This document shows, piece by piece, positions 51,501-62,800 of a stretch of DNA of 64,000 nucleotides (positions are counted from its first letter, which is position 1; each line of letters opens with the position of its first letter). The notes under the pieces are model-generated. The model searched no databases, was not told the DNA's origin, and saw only the letters and a list, made by a program, of their open reading frames with translations. Made by a program: the position numbers and the translations under genes. The stretch is from assembly GCA_020746105.1 (NCBI GenBank), contig CM036620.1:2247118-2311117 (forward strand), in the 5' to 3' direction. This stretch comes from Trogon surrucura. Its lineage: Eukaryota > Chordata > Aves > Trogoniformes > Trogonidae.

Positions 51501-54400
51501 AGACGTTTGTCATGCGTTACCGATGTGAACCTCTGTGGAAAAATAACGGTATTTTTTCCTGTTAACGAGGCATTTGGAGCACATTTTAAAGCAACAAGAT
51601 AGGGATATTTTATTGATCAAATTACATTATTTTTGGCTTTACTGCAATAATGTTTCTGTAACTGCTTCGATGTTTTCAGTTACTCCAAGGCAATAAGCAC
51701 TTTGCCACTGGAATACGTGCACCCGAGGGAAGGACCAAGGATTTCTGTTCAAGGCCATCTGGTCATAAAGCGAGTATTTATCTAAGCCCAAGATTACTCA
51801 GGTTTTCAGGCCATTTTCTGTCTAGACCTCTGCTGAAAATGGCTGTTGCGTTTGTTCACAAACTAAATACGCGTTATTTCTGGGAGTCCTCATCATGAGA
51901 AATCGACACAAATGACCTTTTGAAAACTCTCTGACTCCTTCAAAATATAAGCAAGTGGAAAATCTGTATTTGCAAGATCAGAAATAAAATTGAAACCTCA
52001 CTTTGGCTGTCTAAAAATGAGGCCATATGAGGCAAAGACCTCGCTGAGTAGCAAACTTAAATGCAGTTTCCTTTGCCACAGTAAATGTTGTTTCAGATTC
52101 TGAAGTCGAATATGTAATCCATTCCGCCGAACTGTAACATTTTGTTAAGCTGCAGGAACTTTAGAGGAACAGCTCTTCAGTTACTTACAGACTTGAGCTG
52201 CTTACTGCTCTCTTGAAAGAATCCTTCTGGAGAAGAGAAACATGCTCTGGGATGTTTTTTAACACTTTTTTTTGTTGTTGTTCTTCATTGAGACCTGACT
52301 CTCTGGGTCCACTGAATCAACCACAGATCGTTTCTGTGGCCTTAATAGAAACCTGAAGCCCTAACCGGTTTGTAGAAGTTAACCTCTTGGGCCAGATCCT
52401 TGGCTGCCATTCCAGCTGCTTTGGTCCTCTCAGGAAGAATTTGAAGAATGTCTGGAGTGCTTAAACTGCAGCTACAAATTATGGTTTTCTTTCAGCTCTA
52501 GAGTGAACTGCATTGAAAAGATTATTGCTGTAACACAAAAAAAAAACCCCTCTGAATTGAAGTGTTTACACACTGTTCATCACTTTCCTAGTATCTCATG
52601 CAAATTCTCCAAGTTCTGTGGTGCTGATCTTGTAAACAATTATTTTCTTTCCTTAGCTCCCATAATAAGATTCCTGCTTGGTATTTGCCTCTTCTTGGAG
52701 GTGGCTTTGGTTTTCCTCCATATTGGGAACTTAAAAAAAAAAAACCACAAAGGATTCTTTTTTTAAATATTTGAGTTTGGATCATGCATCCTTATAATGT
52801 CATTTTAAAAAAAAATCACAAAAACAATGACCAGAAAAATAAGTGAATTGACATTAATAATTTATTCTTCACACTTTTTTTATTAAATAATAAATGTGTG
52901 GCACAGTACTTAAGAGATACTTTGGCCAAATGCTCGTTGCCAGAATATACTATTAGGAAAAAATTACATAGGATAGGGGAGTATGTTTAATTTTTAATGT
53001 CTACATAGATAGAGATAAGGAACCCAGCAGGCATGCCACTGTAAATACTCACAGTCATCAGACCACTCTGGGATTTCAGTACTGCTGATTGTGTTATTTA
53101 TGCAGATAGATACAAAATTATGCACAACTCGCACGTTATATTTTTGTGAGAGGGAACTAAAACGTACACTGCTGTTCTGTACACTCTTTAATGCACATTC
53201 CCTTTGCTGATCTGGGAACAGAGTCGTTCTTGCTTCAGTGTAAATTTGCTGGTCTAAACTGAAACATCCTCCAGTCTTTTTGTACTCGTGCTGCTGCACA
53301 TGACTTGTCCCTGGAGAGGAACTTGAGGAGCAAACGTTTTGTACTTGCTCACAAGTTTCAAAGGCTTCCTTTGCTGCTGCCTTTACGCCACGAATTTAGT
53401 GTGTTTGTATGAGGTGTGGCTGCCTCACCCAGAGGAAAATTGCCCTTGCACATAGGCTTTCACTTCAGTATACAGTTGGTAGTTTTTAACTTTTTCTGCA
53501 AGATCACAGCTCTGCATCCCGATTCTGGAAACTCTGGACATTTAAAGAAGCTTTTGTGGATGTATTTTGTACACGTGTCCTCTCACATATCAAAATAAGG
53601 ACATAGATACTTTCAACTGCCTACTTGGACTTGCGCTACGTGCTGCCTTTTATAGTGAAGCTCTAGTTGTGCTGCAAACAGACATACTCGATGTTTTAAC
53701 TGTTTAAAATGCAGATGTTAACTTGTTATTATCCCACCACCACTTAATCAGAAAGGAATAAAAGCAAAACGGCGTGACGTCCAGAGTGGAGGAGATAATC
53801 ATTGGCAAAGGCTAGGCCAGCACTAAGAGTAAAGTTACGAAGCTCCTGGTGGCACATACAAATAGGATAAGGTAAAATTTCAAAGCTGCGGAATGGTGAG
53901 TTTTAGTTTGGAAAACCGTTGTAGTTCCAAGAAGTGGCATTTCTGCATCTGCCACTGTTGCTTGAGCTTTAATTATTTTAGAAAACCAAATTTTATGGAT
54001 AACCCAAAACCTTTTTCACCTACTCCCCACAATTCCAACACACAAACGCTTTATTTCAACAGCATTTTTAGCATCATTTTCAGAAACATTTAAGCAATTA
54101 TATTCCAAACACTTCAAAATCACATTTAAAGTATCTTGCAGCATTATCTCTTGAATTTCAGTACAATTCAGATGGCCCTGTACCCCTCATTTGGTGTTCA
54201 TTTGTGGTCTTTGATGACGCAGCCACATGCTATTTTAACAAAGAAGCCTCTCCATGTTTGAGACAGAAATTAGCCCAAGGTCAAAAATCTAAGCCAGCTG
54301 TTGACTTTTACATTTTATCTTCATCACCGCCCGTGTGCTCTCTGCTTCGTGTCCCCAACCCTTCGCATCTATCTGTGCAGAAAGCACAACATTATTCTTA
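39509..54400. other. Intergenic DNA, no gene recognised
   Basis: No protein-coding gene recognised up to the CAMK2D CpG island. It contains an exon-like cassette (46688-46767), two somewhat GC-rich patches with 120-codon-class open frames (48052-48414 minus, 50393-50767 plus), a T15 run (45903-45917) and a pyrimidine-rich block at about 50920-51420. None of the open frames resembles a family I know. Confidence 0.65.
50920..51420 (+). other. Pyrimidine-rich strand-asymmetric block
   Basis: For about 500 bases the + strand is strongly enriched in T and C, with many CTC/TTC clusters and few long purine runs. No tandem unit is evident, so this is not a simple microsatellite. It could be an old degenerated CT-rich repeat. 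Confidence 0.5.
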
Positions 54401-55134
54401 ATTCCTGGCGATGCCGGGCTTGGCACGTGTGGCCCTAAAGCCGTGGCCGACATCTATGCCTTGACATTTCCTCCGAGCTGCCGAAGCCTCGGGTGACCCC
54501 CGTTCTCCTGGCGCCTCTCTCCACCCCTCCACGCTGGATCGCGCCGGATTCAGGGCGACCGATCGCCACGGCTGGTTCAAGGGAGCCGGACGCAGAACCG
54601 AGCCGAGGAAAGCTTCACCTGGCGTGACCTCAGCTGATGCGTCCGGCACCGGCTGTCCCGCGGTGAATCCGCGCCCAAGGTAATTTGTCGCGAAGCTGTT
54701 TACGCCATGAGGGCTGGCCGAGAGCCACCGCAGCGGCACCAGCCGCCGCTGTTCCCCTCACGGGCTCTGCCGGCCTCGCCGGGGACTCCCCCCAGAACCC
54801 ACCGCCCGCCCCGCATCCCCGCTTTCGCCGTGACAAGGGAGGCCGGGGCCAGCGGGGACGGAGCCTGGGGCGGCACCGGCGGCTCCCTCCGGCCCTGGGG
54901 GGACACGATGACGACACAGCAGGCGGGGTCGGGGCGGGGGGAGAGGACGGATCCTTCCCGCACGCGGGCGGTGGCGGGCGGGGAGCCCCCCCCCTCTCGG
55001 CCGCTCCCCCGCGGAGGGCCGCCGGCCGCGCGCTCGGCGGTGGCGCTTCCCGCCGGGTCCGCGCGGGTGCGCGAGCGGCTCCCCCCCCCCCGCATCGCCC
55101 TCCCTTCCCTCGGTCCCCCGTGGCGGGCGGTTTG

Positions 55135-55142
55135 TGACGTCA
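55135..55142. promoter_or_regulatory. Palindromic CRE (TGACGTCA)
   Basis: A perfect full cAMP-response element lies inside the CAMK2D CpG island, about 690 bases before the start codon. CREB/ATF proteins bind this motif. Whether it is occupied here is inference. Confidence 0.55.
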
Positions 55143-55575
55143 GGCGGTCGCCGAGGAACGGGGCGCAGGTGCATCCGTTTCCTCAGCGAGGGCGAGCGCC
55201 TGTCGCCGCTGCCGCCCGCCCCGGTGCGGAGCGGAGGGGCGGGGAAGGGTCTTCCCCCCCCGGCTCCGGTGAGCGGCGCAGGTCCCCGGGCGCAGTGTGA
55301 GAGTCCCCTCGCTAAGGCGACTCCGGCGGGCGGGGCGGGGTGGGATGGGGGGAGACGGAGCCAGTCGCGACGGGCCGGCCGGCTGGCCGGGGTCGCTAGG
55401 GGGAGGCACGGTACCGGGAGAGAGGGAGCTGAGGCTCAGGCGGCCGCGTTGGCTGCTAATCGCCGCGGGGAGGGAGGGAGCGGAAGGCGGAGGCACCCCT
55501 TGGCCGGCAGCGAGCCCCCCGCCCCGGTTTTGCTTTCCCTTTCGGCGCCGCCTTCCTCGGCTTTGAGGGAGAGAC

Positions 55576-55596
55576 GTTTATTTATTTATTTATTTG
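55576..55596. repeat. (TTTA)n repeat within the CpG island
   Basis: About five TTTA units in otherwise GC-rich sequence, some 240-255 bases upstream of the CAMK2D start codon and therefore probably in the 5' UTR or core promoter. Confidence 0.8.
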
Positions 55597-55712
55597 TTTT
55601 CCTCTCAAGGGCGGGGGCGAGGGGAGACCGGGGACCTGCGCGGGGAGGACGCGCCAGCTGGCGGAGAGGAGGGCACGGAGGCAGCCCCGTCACGAGAGGA
55701 GGCGGCGGGGAC

Positions 55713-55733
55713 GAGGAGGAGGAGGAGGAGGAG
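55713..55733. repeat. (GAG)7 trinucleotide repeat, probable CAMK2D 5' UTR
   Basis: Seven GAG units about 100 bases before the CAMK2D start codon. A purine-rich repeat in the leader could vary in length between individuals. Confidence 0.75.
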
Positions 55734-55831
55734 AAACCGGCGCGGAGCCTCGCCTCGCCTCACAGCCCCTCCGCCGTCACTGCCTCGCCGTCCCTGGCCG
55801 CCGGAGGTACCGGCGGCCGCCCGTCCTCATG

Positions 55832-55896
55832 ATGGCCTCAACCACCACCTGCACCCGGTTCACCGACGAGTATCAGCTCTTCGAGGAGCTCGGGAA
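55832..55896 (+). CDS. CAMK2D: CaM kinase II delta, coding exon 1 (residues 1-22 part)
   Basis: Encodes [20 protein letters not shown] followed by Gly and the first two bases of Lys22, then donor GTAAGG at 55897. The N-terminus matches the delta isoform; as I recall them, alpha begins MATITC, beta MATTVTC and gamma MATTATC. Two ATGs are in tandem (55829 and 55832). The second is chosen because it has A at -3 and G at +4 and gives the known N-terminus, while the first has C at -3 and A at +4. CAMK2D is a multifunctional Ca2+/calmodulin-dependent Ser/Thr kinase that assembles into dodecamers and is prominent in heart. This exon supplies the start of the kinase domain including the beginning of the glycine-rich loop. 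Confidence 0.95.
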
Positions 55897-56786
55897 GTAA
55901 GGACGGAGCCAGCTGGTCGCGCCTGGGCGCGGGGCTGGGCAACCGGCGTTGCTCGGGCGGAGGAGGGGGAGAAGGGGGAGAAGACATCGTTGGCTCTGAG
56001 GGCTCCGTGCGTGAGCCCCGGTGGGGGGGGGGGGGGGGGGGGGGGGGGGTACGGAGCCTGCAATCCCGGCGGGGCGCCCCGCTTCCAGTCTTAAAATGCC
56101 GCCCGCCTGCCCCCCGAAACACCCTCACCGGGGCGTTCATTTGTGGGATGGGGCTCGTGGGGAGGGCGGCTCTCGGCTTCCCGAAGCGGGAGGTGCGGGG
56201 TCTGCCTCGTGGTGATGTATTTTTATTAGAGGTTTTTTTTTTATTTTTTTTTTTTAATGATTATTTCACTTTCAGGGCGAGGGCGGCGGGCGGCGCCGCT
56301 GAGGGGCCGTCGGCGACTGTTGGGCGGGGCGCGCGCGGCGCCCCCCAGCGGCGGGGCGAGAAGCGGCGCGAGGCAGGGGCAGGCGCCTCAGGGCTCCGAT
56401 CGCCATGTTGGCGGCCTGGCGGGAGGGACCGGGCGGTGCTGACACCGGGCGAGGAGAGCCCGGGGGACGGACGGAACGGGGACGGGAGCACGGCCACGCC
56501 GTCCCCAGGGTGTGTGCCGGCCTCGAGGGGAGCGAAAACGCGCCGTCCCTCCTCCCGCGCTAAGCCGCGGATGAGGTTGGGTCGCCCGGCTTGTGCCCGC
56601 GGTTCTGAGGGGAGTTCTACCCTTCTGGTGAGTGAAATCAGCGCGGAGCGGAAAAACCCTCCGTTTTGTCGCTTCTGATCCTGCCGACATCACACCTCTC
56701 GCTGAAATCCCGTTTAAAACCCTCACGCCGGTAATGGCAGAGAAGTGTTTCAGTCGAGCTCACACTGTCCGTCTCTTGGTTTCCAG
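55897..56786 (+). other. CAMK2D: CAMK2D intron 1 (890 bases)
   Basis: Starts with GTAAGG and ends with a TTTCCAG acceptor at 56786. It is mostly CpG island. It contains a G27 run (56023-56049), a T-rich tract (56233-56255) followed by an acceptor-like TTTCAG at 56275, and a donor-like CTG/GTGAGT at 56628. A YY1-like motif lies at about 56401 on the minus strand (CAACATGGCG). Confidence 0.9.
56023..56049 (+). repeat. G27 homopolymer in CAMK2D intron 1
   Basis: Twenty-seven consecutive G residues about 127 bases after the exon 1 donor. Such a run can fold into G-quadruplexes in DNA and in the nascent RNA. Its true length is uncertain because sequencing through it is error-prone. Confidence 0.85.
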
Positions 56787-56881
56787 AGGGGCGTTCTCCG
56801 TTGTGAGAAGATGCATGAAAATCACCACAGGACAAGAGTACGCTGCCAAAATTATCAACACCAAAAAGCTTTCGGCTAGGG
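56787..56881 (+). CDS. CAMK2D: CaM kinase II delta, coding exon 2 (residues 22 part to 54 part)
   Basis: A 95-base exon between acceptor CAG (56786) and donor GTGCGT (56882). Its first base A completes Lys22. It then encodes [20 protein letters not shown] and continues [11 protein letters not shown], ending with the first base of Asp54. It holds the rest of the glycine-rich loop and Lys43, the ATP-binding lysine (AAK at about 56844-56852). Phase and length fit joining to exon 1 and to an exon 3 starting 'AT CAT CAG' as in other vertebrates. Residue 35 is Thr, where I recall Pro in mammalian delta. Exon 3 is not in the remaining 7.1 kb. Confidence 0.95.
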
Positions 56882-59800
56882 GTGCGTATATTTTAAGCTA
56901 GTATTTTGTGATGCCTTCTCCCTGCTTTTCGTATGCTTGTGGTAAGCGTTAGAAAAATAATAAAAAAATAGCTAAATGATTTCACACATTTCTTAATACT
57001 TTTTTTTTTTTTAATTTCCTAGTTGTCAGTGGTCTTTTTTTTTCATTTCCTTGGTTTTTTTTTCCTATGTTAAAAGCTTCATGAGTTGACTGCGTGGAGG
57101 TCTGACATTGCTGTAAAGCATTTCAAGAAAAGATAGGCAAATACTAACACAATGCAGCCCCTTCATACCTAAAAAACTTTGAATGTCAGCTTGCAAGCAC
57201 TTTGCAAGCCAGTTTTATGAGTAAGCTTGAGTAATAATAAATTTGTTACAGCTTTTAAACATTTTAGCTTTATTTAATTGTGTGTTTCCATTGCACTGAA
57301 ACACGAGCAACGAGGTTTATTTGGCTATGAATGCCTGAGAGTATGCGTCTACCTCATACCAAACTTTGTGGTGAGAAAGAAAAACTGCAAGTTACCATTT
57401 TATGAAGTAACTGTTGGCAAAGCAGGTGAAGTAATACACTGTTACAGCTTCAGGGGTAATACATACTGTTCAGCTTGTTTATACTTCCAAGGGGATGTGT
57501 CGATTTCCTAGTTACTTTCACTTCTAGCGGATGTGTCTTTGATACATTTAAGGTAAATATAAACATACTGGGGGTTACTTGTGTCAGGAGGAAGCCTGAA
57601 GTGGTGCTGTTTATGTCAATCGCGTGTCAAGTTCAAGTCTTGTGCTAGAATGTTTAACAGTAGGGTTTATTCTCTGACAATGTCTGATATATATTAGTAG
57701 TGTGGTAAAAAATGTGGAAGTGAATAAGGAAACAATGTCAGAGTGTAAAGCTGTTTATGGCCTGGTTTGCTTTTGACACAAAGGAAGCGCTGCAGGTAAA
57801 CCTCAATTTGGATTAATTCTTTAAATTTAAACATGAAATATTACATATGACATCATGGTATGTTCTGGTAACATGCTGCTTTCTGGTAAAGATCTCTGAA
57901 CACTGCGTCAATACTCATTTTCAGCTGGTGAAAATTTACTTTTTGCTGAATTTTAGTCTTCATACTCTCACTGCAAGATTTGTTTTCAGAAGGTATTGAC
58001 ATTTAAAATACTCCTTTGCAGTTACAGATTTAAATGGAGAAAGGGTAAGGAAATGGTAATACTTGAGATAAAAATTTTCACAAGTTTGCTTAAAATAGAT
58101 CTTCATTTTTTTCTTTTGTTAGCACTATAATGCGAACTGTTGAATTTTGATGCTTAAAACAAATCACCACATTCTCTGTGATTTCATAAATCTAAGTACC
58201 TTTTGACACGAAAAGCTGTAGCCAGATCAACACCAGGTTTCTTATGTGCCATGGGTTTTACATATGATATATGTAAATGCTTGAAGTGCTAGGCTAAATT
58301 AATACAAACTTTTCTTTTTGTAGAAGTAATCATTTGGAATGTACTATATATCAAGCTTTACTTTTCGTGTCGCTTTGACTGTTCACGCAGGACAAAGCTG
58401 GTTTTTTGGTGTAGCCTGTTAATGAGTGGAAGTGTATTTGGGACAAGTTGGCTCATAAGCTGGAATGAGGCAAAATTCACAGGGATTTTTTTTTTACAGC
58501 TTTAACGTGTAACACCATAAAGGAAGGGGGTACACCTCAAAGCTGGACTGTGAAATATCCTTTCTTAACAGAACACGTGTGATGCTGTGTCCATGAATGC
58601 AGAGAATGCACTTCCTCGCTGTTTTCAGAGATCCCAGAAATGTTGGAGGGGTTTTATTTGCTTGGTTGTGTTTTTTTTTTTGTGGTGGTTGTTTGGGTTT
58701 TTAGCTTTTTGGAATCTACTAAACAGCTTTTGAAGAGCAAGCTTCTTAGAGAAATCTTCAGATTCTTATTAGGCAATTCTTTAATTGTGGAAAGGTGTGC
58801 TTTAATTGCACTTGTGGTGCAAAAATCAGACATTAAAAAGCCTCAAACTGTGATAATTTCTTCTGGCTGTTAATAGGAGTGCAACAGATAACAAAAATAC
58901 TGTTTTTCAAACCTAAATTTTAAGTTTCATTCTATTTGTATCTGAACTGCTTTGTGATGAGGTAGCAGTGCGCTTTTTGGTTTCATACACTTGAAATACC
59001 AGTTATACTGTAAATCTAAAGGACTGTTTGTGGGGTCAGCTTCATCTGTGAGCAGAGTTAAGAAGTTCTTGGCTTGGAAATGCATATCCCTTGCTCAGTG
59101 CCTGGCTCTCTGGAATGGTGTTTTAGAAGCACAAGGTCAGATTCGGACCTTGTTGCTTGTAAGACTGAAGAAGAGCGGTTTCAACGTATAGTATCAAGGA
59201 GTCGAGACTCAAGGCTAAACAAACTTCTTTAAGGTAGCTTTGAAATTAAAAGTGATTTAACTGGCAGTATTTATTTCCCCATCCCTCCTTCACCTCAGCC
59301 ATAAAACTTCTTGGAGATTTATCACAATCCTTACTTCAGTAGTCCCTCTATCCTGAGGAACTGGTTCACTCGCATGCTTACACCGGTGAAGGTGTGTTCT
59401 CATCCGTTTGCTTGTATAGTTACAGGGAAATTTCAGACTAATTGCGTGCGTACAGAGGCATGAGCTGTGGTTTAAATTTGCAGGAGAAAGTAAGCTATGC
59501 CTCCAGTTTTAACAGAAGTAACCTTCTAAGTTGGATGATCAGTTGTTTCTATCTGCTGTGCTCTTATTTACAAATTGTAGTCCAAAATGCAACAGAAGCA
59601 CTTTAAAAGAAGTTAGATTTTAAATATTTGGCTTTACGTAGCAATTCTGATTCCATGTTTTCCTGATTTCAGTATAGCAAAAACGTTTTTGCTTCTTAGA
59701 AGAACTTACATTCTCTTCTTGAAGTACTCTTGAGCTGCACTTAAGAAATCTGTGCTTTGACTTGGTGTTTGCAAAGTCAGTTTAAGTGTTACATTGATAT

Positions 59801-62800
59801 TAGAATAACAACAGCTAGTTTTGCATCAATTGAGCATGTTCAAGACAAGTTTGTACAATTTGATTGTGTTATTGATTCTTTACAAGGCGGGAACAGCGTG
59901 TAGCAGACCCTTCTAATGTTAAGTGCAATGGTGAACAAGCACACGGAAAACAAAGAATAAAATGAAGAATGGAATGACTGTTTGCTGGTTCTGGGTTCTG
60001 TATTATTTCGTATGATCGAGTTGTTGGGTTTTTCTTATTACTCAGTTCCTACAGTGTGCTGCTTTAGGCTGCTCTGATGTTTTTCTTACATTGAAAGCAA
60101 TTCAGATAAAAGCGAACTTCTGTGAGGTGACTTTACTTTTCCTGTCTATTCCAGATACCAAATAATTAACAAATCATCCTTTTCTTTCTGCCATTATCTG
60201 TACATCTTTTATCTTCTCTTTTTCTGGCTTGAATCCAAATTGATTTCATCTCAAACAGATCCCATTTTCTTAACAGGTTTAGACCTCTTTTTCTGACTTT
60301 AGAAAAATTGGACAAGTGTCTGTCTCTTGGATCATACTTGCAAAGATCAATTACTAATATATTTTTATTTGGTGTCATTTTTGCCAGTAACTCATACTGA
60401 CATTTTTCTCTGCAGTGGCCAAAAGCACTATCTATGCCTTTGGCAATTTGATGGCATCTGCGAAAGGAGGACGATGTTCCGGTCCATTTTCTTTTCTAAG
60501 GTCCTTTTGTAAATATTGCCTAGAGACTCCTCTCCCAGCCCTTAGATTGCTGCCTCAGAGATACGACCGCTTTGTTTACGAGCTTACGTAGTATTAAGAG
60601 TAATGTATGAATCAGCTGGAGGTTATCACTCCTTTGTGAAAAAGCTCTCGTGAGCTTTCACAGACCAGCCTTTCCATTAGCTTCAGAGCTTCTGAGCTTT
60701 AGGCCTTGGAGGCATCAGTGGTTATTTATCTTGCTTCTTAGCAGAGAATTTCCTACGTCTTCTTCAGCATCTTGCTTTTTTTCAAAGAAAAGAGTATTTC
60801 CGATGAGCTTCGGCCTGCAACAAGCTGTGGTGGGTGAGGAGGCTGAAAACCCTACCCTGTCAGAATAGTATTTTAGTGGCAGTATTGAGTAATCTTGCTG
60901 GGAGAAGAGTATTTCAGCATGTAAAGCTGTCCAGGTAGAACACCTCATGATCTCTCAAGTAAGTTAAAATACATTAGGGAGGTGAACGAAATGTGAAGCC
61001 TATAGGGTAATATTTTTCAGCCTAGTTTGTCTTGACGCAGAGATAAAAGTTTTTGTTGTGTCACTAGGAGCAACATCTTATTTAGTCAGGTAGCCTGTGT
61101 CAGTCAGTGCCAGTTTAAAGGCAGGCAAGCTCTAATAAGGCTTCCTGTACTCCATGGGAGGAGATAATAGTTTCTTTCTAATGTAACTCAAGATTCTTCA
61201 TCTCTAAAGCATGTAGTTACCTGTGCAAATTTATTTTAACACGTATATTTTTAATGCTAATTTCTGTTCTTACGTACACATGAAGTTATTTCCACGCGTA
61301 GAGTACTATCCTTCAGGGCATTTAGATGTCACTGAAGCAGATTTTGTGAGAAGAATGAAGCCTGGGATTTTAGCTGTCGCCTTCAATATCTTGCCTTAGT
61401 CTGTTTCTCAGGTTAATTACCCATTGAGAAACAGTACGTTTGCCTTTCTCCATGTGTTAAGAATACTTTTAAATATGTTTTGCATAGTATGTAAGAATGC
61501 TTACCTTCTAACATGTGGTTACCCTTTCTTAGTGTTTGTGCTCTTTCTGTCCTTTAGCGTAGTCACTGCATTCTTTTCAGTTTGACTTAGATGGATGTGT
61601 TGGCATATTTAGGTGCAAATATTTGTTTTACTGCGAATTACCTTGATTTAGCAGCCCACTGGTTCCGTGTGTTAAAATTGAGTCCATTCAGAAAGCTCAG
61701 AGTAGTAGAAAGCCCTCTTAAGAGTGTCATTCAAAAAAAACCCAAGACTTTTTTAATGTGTTCTGAAGGTTTGGACCTTTACTTGTATTTTTGTTATAGT
61801 AAAAATTTGAAGAGGTTTCAAGTGCCAGTGAGAATGAGGACTTTGAAGCTTATTGTGATGAAACCCGTTAGTTGGTAGTAAACTTTCGGAGGGTGCCCTT
61901 GATCCCCTCATCCAGATCATGAATAAAGATCTTAAGAGAAGTGGCCCCAACACTGAGCCGTGGGGAACATGGCCAGCTGCATTTAACTCCACCGCATTTT
62001 GAGCCTGGGCATCCTGCTCGTTGTTAAATCTCCCTGTTCAGCCAAGCTGGTTTTCTTACCTGCTGGCTTGCGTTTCCGCACACGGGGACAGCCTGCCCCC
62101 CCGCCTTTAAGATTTCCTGCTTAAAGAATGCCCCTCTTGGGAGCTTCCCGTTTTCTCTCATGTTTCACCACTACTTTGGCCTGGACCCCCTCTCCCCTTT
62201 CAGATCTTGTCCAGTGCAATGTTAACAACAAAGGGATTCTTGGGGACTTAGTTGGCTGCTGCATTCCTGCCATTTTCTGTCAGAAGTTGGAAACTCTGGC
62301 ACCGACTTGTTCTTCTGGTTTTTTTAAGTGTGCAGTAAGTGAACACACAACTTAACTGCACATCTGAACAGCTCCGCTTTCAGAATTGCTTCCATTGGGA
62401 GAGCAGAGAGCACTAGGCGCAGGGGGAAATATTAACTGAATACCTTTGTTCAGCTTCTGTGTCTGCCAGATAGTGAAATATGGATATGTTCTTTCTGTCT
62501 GGTTTGAGACAAGTTGTGTTCCCTGGTAATGTTTTACAATCTGTGTCCAAATCGTCCTTCCAAACAGTAAAATAGAAAAAGGACAAAAAAAGTACAAAAG
62601 CTTTCCAACAGAAAGCTTTTGATCAAGTGTGAAAACAAGGAAATAAGCACAATGGTAAACACTTAACCTTTATTGTAGATTGGGTCTGTCTGTTTGCACA
62701 TAATGCTGTATATAGAAAACATTCGTTTATTGTCTATTGCAACCTGAAACCACAGGTCACTTGAGGTGTTTAAGTGATTGGCATCTGTCTCCATTGACAG

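Larger units (their letters stand above)
54405..56650. promoter_or_regulatory. CAMK2D: CpG island covering the CAMK2D promoter, exon 1 and intron 1
   Basis: Base composition changes abruptly from AT-rich to very GC- and CpG-rich near 54405 and returns to AT-rich after about 56650, just before exon 2. Many GC-box-like motifs (GGGCGG) occur, for example around 55235 and 55328-55342. No TATA box is seen in a convincing place, as is usual for CpG-island promoters. Long open frames on both strands here result from scarce stop codons and are not genes. The transcription start is not determinable from sequence alone; it should lie upstream of the start codon at 55832. Confidence 0.85.

Noticed and set aside
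54685-56094. Many long overlapping open frames on both strands (up to about 230 codons) in the GC-rich region
   Set aside because: They are Gly/Pro/Arg/Ala-rich, overlap in several frames and coincide with the CpG island, where stop codons are rare. Only the CAMK2D frame at 55832 matches a known protein.
56632-56901. 89-codon frame containing CAMK2D exon 2
   Set aside because: Its first part reads through intron 1 and its end reads into intron 2. Only 56787-56881 is exon, as shown by splice sites and kinase homology.
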